In this document: positions 1-6,992 of the stretch, piece by piece
Layout of the letters: each line of letters starts with the position of its first letter
How positions within the stretch are numbered: the first letter of the stretch is position 1
Origin: an uncultured Planctomycetota bacterium
Lineage (GTDB): Bacteria > Planctomycetota > UBA1135 > UBA2386
DNA: 10,516 nt
Direction: 5' to 3'
NCBI GenBank assembly: GCA_903925435.1
Contig: CAIYFF010000243.1
Location: 1-10,516, forward strand
The notes under the pieces: model-generated
Seen by the model: only the letters and a program-made list of their open reading frames with translations
Database searches by the model: none
What the model was told of the DNA's origin: nothing
Program-made: the position numbers and the translations under genes

Positions 1-1603
1 CGCCGACCGGCACTGCGACTTCCTTGCCGCCCGCGACGTCGAAGTTCGCGGTGCGGAAGTCACCGCGACCACCGATGACCAGTTGGTCTGGCGCGGTGGG
101 CTTCGGACCGTTCCAAGCAAGGCGCACCTTGCCCGTCTTCACGTATTCGGGATTGAGCGGACGGAAGCCTGCCTTGTCGTCCCCGATGCGATGCACGTAG
201 TGCCATGCAGCGCCAACCTTGACGAACTCGGAGAACGGAACGCGCGGCCCCTTCCCGACCTTCATCGAGTCGAGCAACGGCGCCTTGCTGCGCGCATCGT
301 CCTTGGCAAACCCGATCGTGCCGAGCTTGAGATCGCCCTCGAACGGATTGCCGTCCATCGGCCGACCGCTTGCGTTGTCGTCGAAGAACGTGACCTGCTC
401 GCCGCCGACGTCTGCAGTCCAACTCGCGGCGGACCGGTAGTAGATCGGCGTGTTCTGCGGCGACGGCGCGAGGTTCACCTCGGCCTCGCCGAGCTTCTCG
501 CGATCGCTGCCAGTCCAGAAGAACATCGCATACGGGACCTTCTTCTCGGCATCGAGATGGAACGTCACCGGCTTCGCCTTGCCGCTCGGCTCAATCGGCT
601 GCGTGCGCGACGCGTCCGAGAGCAACGGGGTGATGCCAAACTTGTTGGGCGCCGTGCGAACGAAGTAGAGATCCTGCCGCCGGAACCACGAGAGCTTCGC
701 GTCCTTCGCGTCTGCGCCGAAGGAGGAGTACCACCAGAACGCAGGAACGGGCCCGCCGCGCTGCGAGTAGTCGACATCGTCTTCCCACGCGGCCAGCGCA
801 GCGAACTGCAGCGGCACATCCTTCTCCGCCACGCCCGGCATCACGAGCGCGTCGATGCCCTTCGCGTTTTCGGTGTAGCCCTCGGACGCGCGCTTCTCGG
901 TGTCCTTCTTCTTGGCTTCGAACTCGTCCTTCGACGCCTTCAGCAGATTCTTGATCTGCACGTAGTAGAGGTCCTGGTAGCTCCACGCTTCGCGCAGCGA
1001 CACGAAGCGCTCCAGCGCTGCGATGTTCTCTTCGCGGTCCTGCGGCGTGCGCTCCGGGATCTTCTGCAGCGACAGCGACACGTAGTACCAAGCGTCCGCA
1101 GCCTCTGCCTTATGGCCGGTGGACTCCATGATCCGCGCCGCCTCGCTCAGGACTTCGCGCGCCTTCTCGAAACCCTCGCGCTTCGTGTTGTCCTTCGTCG
1201 ACTCCAAGAAGAACGCGTAGGCCTTCTGCACGTTGCCCTGCGCCTTTTGGAACTGCGTCCACGACTGCGTGTCGAGGCCTTCGACCCACCGCTCCAGCTT
1301 GTCGAGCGTGTCCGCGCCGTCGTAGACGCGCTTCCACGATGCGTTGATCGCGTCGATCTGCGGCTTCAGGTCCTGCTTGCCGTTGCGCAAATCGAGGCGC
1401 AGGCTCGTGAAGTACGACACCACCGCGGACGCCATCGTCGGCGACGACTTGACGAGTTTGTCGAGACCCTTGTCGTCCTTCAGCTCAACGAGCTTCTTGC
1501 TGTCGGTCGCAAACTTGGCGACCTCGGCTGGGTTTTGGCAAAGGACGGAGGACGCCGCGAACGCAGCGGCAAAGCACCAATGCAGGAGAGTGCGGAGCAT
1601 CAT
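1..1603 (-). CDS. Large exported protein of unknown function (C-terminal end lies outside the window)
   Basis: The frame is open from tandem ATG codons (1603-1601 and 1600-1598) to the left edge, giving 534 residues without a stop. Residues 1-22 look like a Sec signal peptide: Arg at 4, then a hydrophobic Ala/Phe-rich core ending near Ser-Val-Leu-Cys before Gln23. No clean lipobox is present. Residues about 24-245 are charged, Lys/Glu-rich and probably helical. From about 265 the protein becomes rich in Trp, Tyr and Phe and looks beta-structured. An acidic stretch at 406-424 (Phe-Phe-Asp-Asp-Asn, later Asp and Glu) resembles a calcium-binding loop, but this is a weak resemblance. I do not recognise the family. 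There is no CxxCH haem motif and no visible catalytic signature. It lies 100 bases downstream of the rhomboid gene on the same strand and may be co-transcribed. The start has only a weak GGAT-type ribosome site. Codon use and amino-acid logic support this strand over the long antisense frame. Confidence 0.85.
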   Translation of the reverse strand, partial: MMLRTLLHWCFAAAFAASSVLCQNPAEVAKFATDSKKLVELKDDKGLDKLVKSSPTMASAVVSYFTSLRLDLRNGKQDLKPQIDAINASWKRVYDGADTLDKLERWVEGLDTQSWTQFQKAQGNVQKAYAFFLESTKDNTKREGFEKAREVLSEAARIMESTGHKAEAADAWYYVSLSLQKIPERTPQDREENIAALERFVSLREAWSYQDLYYVQIKNLLKASKDEFEAKKKDTEKRASEGYTENAKGIDALVMPGVAEKDVPLQFAALAAWEDDVDYSQRGGPVPAFWWYSSFGADAKDAKLSWFRRQDLYFVRTAPNKFGITPLLSDASRTQPIEPSGKAKPVTFHLDAEKKVPYAMFFWTGSDREKLGEAEVNLAPSPQNTPIYYRSAASWTADVGGEQVTFFDDNASGRPMDGNPFEGDLKLGTIGFAKDDARSKAPLLDSMKVGKGPRVPFSEFVKVGAAWHYVHRIGDDKAGFRPLNPEYVKTGKVRLAWNGPKPTAPDQLVIGGRGDFRTANFDVAGGKEVAVPVG

Positions 1604-1703
1604 GGGATCCAACGCCGTCGCGCATGCGCGCCGAGCCGGCGGCGCAGCACTCTAACGACCCCACGGCGCCAATTCGCGCCAGCGTCCACAGCAACGCTGC
1701 CGG

Positions 1704-2555
1704 CTACTTGCGGCGCGCCCGCTCGCTTGCCTGCTCCAACGTGCGGCGCTCGCCCTTCGTCAGCGACGGCAGACCCTCGCGCTGGATCTTCTCGAGGATG
1801 CGATCCATCTCGACCTGAGCGTCCGCGTCCTTTGCCTCTGCGCGCGCAGCGAGGCCGCGGCGCACGCGCGCGAAGAACCCCGCGAACATGCCGCCTGAAT
1901 GCAGGTCCCCATAATCCCGGCACCAACCCCGCTTCCATGCGAGGAAGCCGAACAGCGCGCCGCCGAGGTGCGCGCTGTTGGCGACCGAGCCCGCCGACCC
2001 CGTCACGATCTCGACGTACTGCTCGTAGAGCCCCATCGCGACGAGCCCCGCCGCGAGCCAACCGAGCGGCACGGGGAACAGGATCACGATCACCTGCGCG
2101 CGCGGCCACAAGCACGCTGCATGCACGAGGAACGCGTAGCACGCGCCACTTGCGCCGACGAGCGGAACGTTCTCGTAGCCCATCGCCAGCGCGACGCAGA
2201 GGTGCAGCAGCGCGCCGACCACGCCGCCCAACAGATACAACTGAATCGTGCCGCGATAGCCGATCGCCCCTTCGACCATCGTGCCGAAGAAGTAGAGCGT
2301 CAGCATGTTCCACAGCAGGTGGCCCGGGCTCGCGAACGCGTGTGTGAACTGGTAGGTCAGGACACGAATCGCGCCGAGACCGTAGCCCTCTGTGCACGCC
2401 TCCCAAGAGAACGCGAGCCACGCGCCGTTGTCGCTGAATGCGCCGCGCAGGATCGCGTTCAACACGAACACCGCGACGTTGATGAGGATCAGCAGCTTGA
2501 TCGCCGGCGTCAGCGATGGAAACGGAGATGCGCCTGCGTAGCTGCCGTAGCTCAT
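1704..2555 (-). CDS. Rhomboid family intramembrane serine protease with conserved soluble tail
   Basis: Rhomboids are polytopic inner-membrane proteases that cut membrane proteins within or beside their transmembrane helices. The 283-residue product has about six hydrophobic segments (near 18-37, 79-95, 104-126, 134-150, 154-176 and 193-207). The catalytic dyad is visible: Ser136 in Gly-Ala-Ser-Gly and His196 in Ala-His-Leu-Gly-Gly. His79 and Asn83 form the usual HxxxN motif of helix 2, which builds the oxyanion hole, so the enzyme should be active. After the membrane domain comes a basic linker and a helical tail (about 245-283, with Gly-Leu-Pro-Ser-Leu-Thr) of a kind I recall on many rhomboids (annotated DUF6576, from memory). 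The start at 2555 was chosen because an AGGA site lies 4 bases upstream and the membrane domain begins soon after. In-frame extension upstream gives low-complexity basic sequence antisense to folD. The substrate cannot be inferred. The gene is divergent from folD. Confidence 0.92.
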   Translation of the reverse strand: MSYGSYAGASPFPSLTPAIKLLILINVAVFVLNAILRGAFSDNGAWLAFSWEACTEGYGLGAIRVLTYQFTHAFASPGHLLWNMLTLYFFGTMVEGAIGYRGTIQLYLLGGVVGALLHLCVALAMGYENVPLVGASGACYAFLVHAACLWPRAQVIVILFPVPLGWLAAGLVAMGLYEQYVEIVTGSAGSVANSAHLGGALFGFLAWKRGWCRDYGDLHSGGMFAGFFARVRRGLAARAEAKDADAQVEMDRILEKIQREGLPSLTKGERRTLEQASERARRK

Positions 2556-2622
2556 GTGGTCCTGGGAAGCGGCCTCGCCGCCGCTATCTTTTCGACGAAA
2601 CCTAGCCCCCATCGCAAGCCCG
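2556..2622. promoter_or_regulatory. Divergent intergenic gap between the rhomboid and folD genes
   Basis: These 67 bases separate the rhomboid ATG (2555, minus) from the proposed folD GTG (2623, plus), so promoters for both directions should lie in or near them. The best -10-like element on the plus strand is TATCTT at 2584-2589, a 4 of 6 match to the sigma-70 consensus. No convincing -35 partner is visible at the right distance. On the minus strand only the AGGA ribosome site at 2560-2563 stands out. No operator-like repeat is seen. The regulatory role is inferred from gene arrangement. Confidence 0.4.
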
Positions 2623-3465
2623 GTGTCCGCCCAACTCATCGACGGCAAGGCCGTTGCCGCCCGCATGCGCGCTCGCTTGGCCGAAGCGCGCCGTTCCATC
2701 GGATCCCGCGCGGTCCGCCTCGTGTCGCTACAGGTGGGCAACAACCCCGCCGCCGAGGTCTACGTGCGCAACCAGCGCAAGGCTGCGGCCGAGGTCGGCA
2801 TCGACATGGAGGTCGTCGGCCTGCCGGACGCCGCCACGCAGCAAGACCTGATCGCCGCGATCCACGAGCATTCGCTTCGCAGCGACGTCGCGGGCGTGAT
2901 CGTGCAGCGCCCGCTGCCCTCGTCGATCGATGCCCGCACGGTCCAGATGGCGATCGATCCGCGCCTCGATGTCGAAGGGATGCACCCGGCGAACATGGGC
3001 GCGATCCTCTACCGCGAACCGCAGTTCCCGCCGTGCACCGCAGCGGCGGCGCAGCAGTTGATCCTGGAGACCGGCATCGACCTGCGCGGCGCCGAGACGG
3101 TCGTCGTCGGCCACAGCGAGATCGTCGGCAAGCCCATCGGCCTGCTACTGCTCCATCGGTTGTCGACCGTGACGGTGTGCCACGTCGGCACCCGCAATCT
3201 GATGCTGCACACGCGGCGCGCGGACATCCTCGTCGTCGCGGTCGGCAAGCCCGGCCTCGTGCGCGGCGACATGGTGAAGCCCGGCGCCGTCGTCATCGAC
3301 ATCGGCATCAACCAACTCGTCGATGGCTCCATCGTCGGCGACTGCGAGCACGACTCGGTCGCAGCGGTCGCTGGCTACCTCACACCGGTCCCCGGCGGCG
3401 TCGGCCCCGTCACCGTGGCGATGCTGCTGCGCAACACGCTGCGCGCGGCCGGAGCCGACGTCTGA
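2623..3465 (+). CDS. folD: FolD-family methylenetetrahydrofolate dehydrogenase with altered cyclohydrolase site
   Basis: FolD normally oxidises 5,10-methylene-THF to methenyl-THF and hydrolyses it to 10-formyl-THF in the cytoplasm. The 280-residue product has family length and landmarks: Ile-Asp-Gly-Lys near the N-terminus, Tyr47 in YVRN, Gln95 in VQRPLP, the GxSxIVGKP nucleotide loop at 163-171, and the C-terminal TPVPGGVGPVT at 254-264. Several key residues differ. The position of the catalytic lysine (human MTHFD1 Lys56) is Gln51, the usual DVDG aspartate (human Asp125) is Glu118, and CTPxG is CTAAA. The Arg and Ser that contact the NADP 2'-phosphate in the human enzyme (Arg173, Ser197, from memory) are His164 and Val187. 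I infer lost or weak cyclohydrolase activity and possibly NAD use. The GTG at 2623 aligns with the usual FolD N-terminus; an in-frame ATG at 2554 would add 23 unlikely residues and overlap the rhomboid start. No clear ribosome site precedes the GTG. The gene is coupled to the downstream sulfatase. Confidence 0.9.
   Translation: MSAQLIDGKAVAARMRARLAEARRSIGSRAVRLVSLQVGNNPAAEVYVRNQRKAAAEVGIDMEVVGLPDAATQQDLIAAIHEHSLRSDVAGVIVQRPLPSSIDARTVQMAIDPRLDVEGMHPANMGAILYREPQFPPCTAAAAQQLILETGIDLRGAETVVVGHSEIVGKPIGLLLLHRLSTVTVCHVGTRNLMLHTRRADILVVAVGKPGLVRGDMVKPGAVVIDIGINQLVDGSIVGDCEHDSVAAVAGYLTPVPGGVGPVTVAMLLRNTLRAAGADV
3451..3454 (+). promoter_or_regulatory. Ribosome binding site GGAG supporting a CTG start for the sulfatase
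   Basis: GGAG lies inside the last codons of folD, exactly 7 bases before the CTG at 3462. This is ideal spacing, and no ATG, GTG or TTG sits at that distance in the sulfatase frame. It is the main evidence for the unusual start. Confidence 0.6.
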
Positions 3466-4961
3466 ACAAGACGACTGCAGCGCTGCTGGTCGTCGCGGGA
3501 TTGGCGGCGCTTGTTGGCTGCGTGGGAGTCCATGCAGCATCGGCGGCGCAGAAGCCCAACCTCGTTGTGTTCCTCGTCGACGACCTCGGCTGGCAGGACG
3601 TGAGCCAGCCATTTTGGACGGAGCGGACCGCGCAGAACGCAACGTTCCACACGCCGAACCTCGAACGCCTCTGTGACGAAGGAGCGCGGTTCACGCAGGC
3701 CTACGCGCATTGCGTCTGCACGCCGTCGCGCATCGGGATCCTCACGGGCGAGCACCCAGCGCGAACTGGCGTCACGAACTGGACGTTGCGCAAAGACACG
3801 CCCACCGACGCGCCACACGCAACGCTCACGCCGCCGAACTGGAACTGCAACGGACTGCAGCCAGAGCAAGGAGTCGACCGCAGCTACTCCGCGCCGACTT
3901 TGCCACAGCGACTCGCAAAGCAGGGCTACGAGACGATCCACGTCGGCAAGGCGCACTTCGGCGCTGCGGGAACTCGCGGCGCAGAGCCGCTGCAGCTTGG
4001 CTTCACGAAGAACGTCGCAGGCCATGCAGCAGGCGCGCCAGCCAGTTACTTGGCGAAGGACGGATTTGCGCGCAGCGGCTCCGACCCGATCTGGAACGTG
4101 CCAGGACTCGATGCGTGGCACGGCAAGGACTCGTTCCTCACCGATGTGCTCACGCAGGAGGCCATCGCCTTGGTCAGCCGAGCGATCGACGAGCGAAAGC
4201 CCTTCTTCTTGCACCTCGCGCACTACGCCGTGCACACGCCGATCCAGCGCGACGAAGCTCGGATCGCGCGCTACCTGGCCATGGGACTCGATCCCAAGGA
4301 GGCCGCATACGCGGCGCTCGTCGAAGGCATCGACGACTCGCTCGGCGCGCTCGTCGAGTTCTTGCGCGCACGCGGCGCGTTGGACAACACCGTGATCGTG
4401 TTCGCATCCGACAACGGCGGCTTGTCGGCGCATGCGCGAGGCGGCACGCCGCACACGCACAATGCGCCGCTGCGCAGCGGCAAGGGCAGCGCCTACGAAG
4501 GCGGCGTGCGGACGCCATTCGCCATTCGCTGGCCTTCGGTCGCAGCGCCGGGCAGCGTCATCGACGCGCCATGTGCGATCGAGGACGTGTTTCCGACGCT
4601 ATGCAACGCGGGTGGCGCGGACGCATCCTGCAACTACGGCCAGGATCTCGCGCCGCTGCTTGCTGGCGAGAAGCGCGACCGCGACTTGTTTTGGCACTAC
4701 CCGCACAGCTGGGGCGCAACCGGGCCAGGGATCTCGATGACCAGTTCGATCCGCAGCGGCGACTGGAAGCTCGTCTGGTTCTGGGATCGCGCCGAGTGCG
4801 AGCTCTATGACCTGAGCAAGGACCTCGGCGAGCAGCGCGACCTTGCAGCGGCACAGCCGGAGACGGCGAGAGCGCTTCGCAACAAGCTGCGCGCGTTCCT
4901 GTTGGAATCGCGCGCGATGCTGCCAGTGCGCAAGGACGGCATCGCGATCGCGATGCCGTGA
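3462..4961 (+). CDS. Secreted type I sulfatase (formylglycine-dependent), probable CTG start
   Basis: The 499-residue product is an S1-family (arylsulfatase-type) hydrolase that cleaves sulfate esters outside the cytoplasm. The sulfatase signature is intact: Cys86-Thr-Pro-Ser-Arg90 followed by a Leu-Thr-Gly, with Cys86 the residue converted to formylglycine. Metal ligands are Asp40 and Asp41 near the N-terminus and Asp317-Asn318 in Ser-Asp-Asn-Gly-Gly. Catalytic-site residues include Lys163 and His165 in GKAHFG, His258 in a His-Thr-Pro, and Lys341 in GKGSAYEGG. The substrate is unknown, but the gene resembles the sulfatases that planctomycetes use on algal sulfated polysaccharides. The frame stays open far upstream through folD, so no stop fixes the start. 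CTG at 3462 is chosen because it overlaps the folD stop as CTGA, has a GGAG site 7 bases upstream, and gives a complete signal peptide beginning Met-Asn-Lys. Export could be as a lipoprotein (Leu-Val-Gly-Cys20) or by cleavage after Ala-Ser-Ala near 28. Confidence 0.92.
   Translation: MNKTTAALLVVAGLAALVGCVGVHAASAAQKPNLVVFLVDDLGWQDVSQPFWTERTAQNATFHTPNLERLCDEGARFTQAYAHCVCTPSRIGILTGEHPARTGVTNWTLRKDTPTDAPHATLTPPNWNCNGLQPEQGVDRSYSAPTLPQRLAKQGYETIHVGKAHFGAAGTRGAEPLQLGFTKNVAGHAAGAPASYLAKDGFARSGSDPIWNVPGLDAWHGKDSFLTDVLTQEAIALVSRAIDERKPFFLHLAHYAVHTPIQRDEARIARYLAMGLDPKEAAYAALVEGIDDSLGALVEFLRARGALDNTVIVFASDNGGLSAHARGGTPHTHNAPLRSGKGSAYEGGVRTPFAIRWPSVAAPGSVIDAPCAIEDVFPTLCNAGGADASCNYGQDLAPLLAGEKRDRDLFWHYPHSWGATGPGISMTSSIRSGDWKLVWFWDRAECELYDLSKDLGEQRDLAAAQPETARALRNKLRAFLLESRAMLPVRKDGIAIAMP
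4936..4959. repeat. 24-base perfect palindrome at the sulfatase stop codon
   Basis: The left half ACGGCATCGCGA is followed directly by its exact reverse complement TCGCGATGCCGT, with the centre between 4947 and 4948. Symmetry ends at 4935/4960. The right end covers the T of the sulfatase TGA stop, and the ccsA stop of the convergent operon lies 41 bases further on. Folded RNA from either strand could form a 10-bp GC-rich stem with a GATC loop. No U-tract follows on either side, so it is not a standard intrinsic terminator. A bidirectional transcript-end structure or a binding site for a dimeric protein are both possible. Confidence 0.75.
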
Positions 4962-5000
4962 GCGGCCTGCCGCGCGACGCTTGCGCAGCTGCCTGCTGCG

Positions 5001-6992
5001 TCAGGACGCCGAGGCCGCTGCGCCGACCTTCGGCAGCGCGGGCTTGCGCGCGCGCTGCAACATGACGCCGACTGCGCCGAGCGACGTCAGCGTCAACTGC
5101 ACTCCGTAGTACCGGAAGAGCGCGACCTTCGTGGCGCTGGAGAAGCCATACGCGTGCAGACCGATGCCGAGCAGGTTCACGTGGAACCACGAGAACGCCA
5201 CCACGATGCCGGTGAGCGCCGCGCAGACGCAGAAGCCGAAATCGCGCACCATGCCGGCCATGCGCGCGTGCAGCAGCGCCACCTGCGCGATGCAGATCAT
5301 GAGCGCGCCGTTCTCCTTCGGATCCCAGCCCCAGAAACGGCCCCAACTGTCGTTGGCCCAAACACCGCCGTAGATCGTGCCGAACACCGCGAACACGAGG
5401 CCGAACGCGGTGACGCCATATGTCGCGCGCACGATCGACTTGTGGAACGCTTCGTCGCCGCGGCGGAACCCGATCGCGTTGAGCACAAGCCACGCGGTCC
5501 CGAGGAACGACGCGAACATGCCCGCCGCGTAACCCATGTTGATCGAGGTCACGTGGGTCGCGAGGTAGTAGTTCGTGTCGAGCACTGCCTGCAGCGGAGC
5601 CATCTGGTCATCGCCGCTCTCGACCTCGAACGCGCGCGCCAACGCGATCAACATCGCGCCGAAGACCGGAGCCAAGAAGATCGCGACGCGGCGACGCGTG
5701 ATCAGTTCTGCGATCACAGCCGCAAGCACGCCGACCGCGGCGATGAACAAGAACGTGTCGTAGAGGTTCAGGATCGGCGGCCGACCGCGCACGATCGAAC
5801 GCAGCACGATGTCCCCGATGAGCATGCAAAGGGGAATCGACGTCGCGACTGCGCCGAGCGCCCAAAGCGTCTTCGAACGCGGCGCCATCCAACCGATGGC
5901 GACCACGAGGATCGCGAGCAAGAACCAGTGCAGGGCCTGGTAGTGCCAGCTCGCTGCGAGGTAGTAGTTCTCGAGCGGCACCTTGTCGTATTCGCCGCGC
6001 AGTTGCGCGCGTGCGACGACGGTGTTGCGGAACTTGCGCAACGAAGCCATGCGCGACGACTCGTCGGGGCCGGAGACCGCGCCCTGCAGCGCGTCGAGCA
6101 TCGACATCTGCTCCTCCGTCACCGTGCCGCGCAGCGACGACTCCGCGAGCATCGAGATCGACCCCCACTCCGGCTCGTCCTTGCTGACGCCAGTCGGCGG
6201 GAAGATCGCAAGACGCGAGCGGCCCTGTGCGGCCTCGGTCAGCGCGCTCGCAATGCTCATCGCATTGCCGAGCGCCGGGTCCATCGGGTTGTCCTTGTTC
6301 TTGCGAACGAGCGCTGCGATCTCGGAGCCCTTGCGCACGAGGTCGGCAAAGGTCGCCTCCTCGCGATCTTGGTAGATCGCGCGAATCGGCGCGCCAACGA
6401 GCTCGTGCGGCTCGTAAAGCGGCGCGAGCAATCCGTAGAGCGTGGAGTAGGCGGTGACGCCCTGGTTCGTGCGAATGATGTGCGCTTCGACTGGCGCGAG
6501 CGCCTCGGTCGGCTTCTTGCCGTAGGTGCTGGCGAGCTCCCAAAGGGTCTCCGCCGGCTGCTTCTTGCTGCCAGCTCCGACAAGCTGGCGATAGCTGATG
6601 TAGTCGAAGTCGAAGCGCTGACCGCTCTGGTGCTCGATGCCGATCGCGTCGAGCACTTCGACGTTCTCGATGCGGAACAACGGGAAGTCCGCAGCAACCG
6701 AAGGCTGGAACAGCACGTCGAGCAACCACTCCGTCGGCAGCAACGTCGTGTCGGTCTTGCCGTCCCCGTCGGTGTCGAGCTTCATGTCGCGCCGACCGTG
6801 CACGAGGTAGAGCATCTGCGCTGCGTAGGCAGAGAGCGGCTTGATGCGGCCACCGTCCTGCACCGGCAACGTCGCCATCAGCTCGAGCGTGGCCTCGTCC
6901 CAACGATCTGGGTTCACGGCCTTCTTGTCTTGGGCAACGGTGGTCGCGAAAAACGCGACGAACGCAGCAACGAACGCGTAGACGAACCTCAT
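5001..6992 (-). CDS. ccsA: CcsA/ResC-type cytochrome c biogenesis protein with long exported N-terminal domain
   Basis: With ResB, this protein forms the System II cytochrome c synthetase, which moves haem across the inner membrane and attaches it to apocytochrome c. The 663-residue product starts with a signal peptide or anchor (residues 1-20, ending Val-Ala before Gln21). A ~320-residue exported domain follows, beginning with a VQDGGRIKPL motif near 44-53 that I recall from CcsA of Bacteroidetes and planctomycetes. The C-terminal half (about 350-645) has roughly eight or nine membrane segments. The tryptophan-rich haem-handling loop is clear at 548-560 (DSWGRFWGWDPKE). Candidate haem-ligand histidines are His480, His575, His604 and His613. 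Length is about twice that of minimal CcsA because of the exported domain, which also holds an acidic DxDxDG loop (73-81). The ATG at 6992 overlaps the resB stop as ATGA and has GGAG 5 bases upstream (6998-7001), so translation is probably coupled to resB. It is the last gene of the unit and converges on the sulfatase. Confidence 0.94.
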   Translation of the reverse strand: MRFVYAFVAAFVAFFATTVAQDKKAVNPDRWDEATLELMATLPVQDGGRIKPLSAYAAQMLYLVHGRRDMKLDTDGDGKTDTTLLPTEWLLDVLFQPSVAADFPLFRIENVEVLDAIGIEHQSGQRFDFDYISYRQLVGAGSKKQPAETLWELASTYGKKPTEALAPVEAHIIRTNQGVTAYSTLYGLLAPLYEPHELVGAPIRAIYQDREEATFADLVRKGSEIAALVRKNKDNPMDPALGNAMSIASALTEAAQGRSRLAIFPPTGVSKDEPEWGSISMLAESSLRGTVTEEQMSMLDALQGAVSGPDESSRMASLRKFRNTVVARAQLRGEYDKVPLENYYLAASWHYQALHWFLLAILVVAIGWMAPRSKTLWALGAVATSIPLCMLIGDIVLRSIVRGRPPILNLYDTFLFIAAVGVLAAVIAELITRRRVAIFLAPVFGAMLIALARAFEVESGDDQMAPLQAVLDTNYYLATHVTSINMGYAAGMFASFLGTAWLVLNAIGFRRGDEAFHKSIVRATYGVTAFGLVFAVFGTIYGGVWANDSWGRFWGWDPKENGALMICIAQVALLHARMAGMVRDFGFCVCAALTGIVVAFSWFHVNLLGIGLHAYGFSSATKVALFRYYGVQLTLTSLGAVGVMLQRARKPALPKVGAAASAS

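Noticed and set aside
1619..1630. 12-base palindrome CGCGCATGCGCG between the rhomboid gene and the left-edge gene
   Set aside because: Short and made of common CG-rich steps, so it could arise by chance. It has no U-tract and no second copy seen.
83..2347. 754-codon open frame on the plus strand
   Set aside because: It is antisense to the large exported protein and the rhomboid gene. Its translation is dominated by Arg, Leu, Val and Ala with no motif, as expected from GC-rich codon bias. The minus-strand genes have signal peptides and rhomboid catalytic residues.
2584..2589. TATCTT as a folD promoter -10 element
   Set aside because: Only 4 of 6 matches and no -35 element at proper spacing, so it is not listed as a promoter by itself.
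2554..2622. In-frame ATG at 2554 as an alternative folD start
   Set aside because: It would add 23 residues unlike any FolD N-terminus and would overlap the rhomboid start codon. GTG at 2623 matches the family start.
1899..3461. Upstream extension of the sulfatase frame, making a 1020-residue protein
   Set aside because: This part crosses the rhomboid gene and lies in another frame of folD. It reads as Arg/Pro/His-rich noise, and the true protein begins with the signal peptide at 3462.
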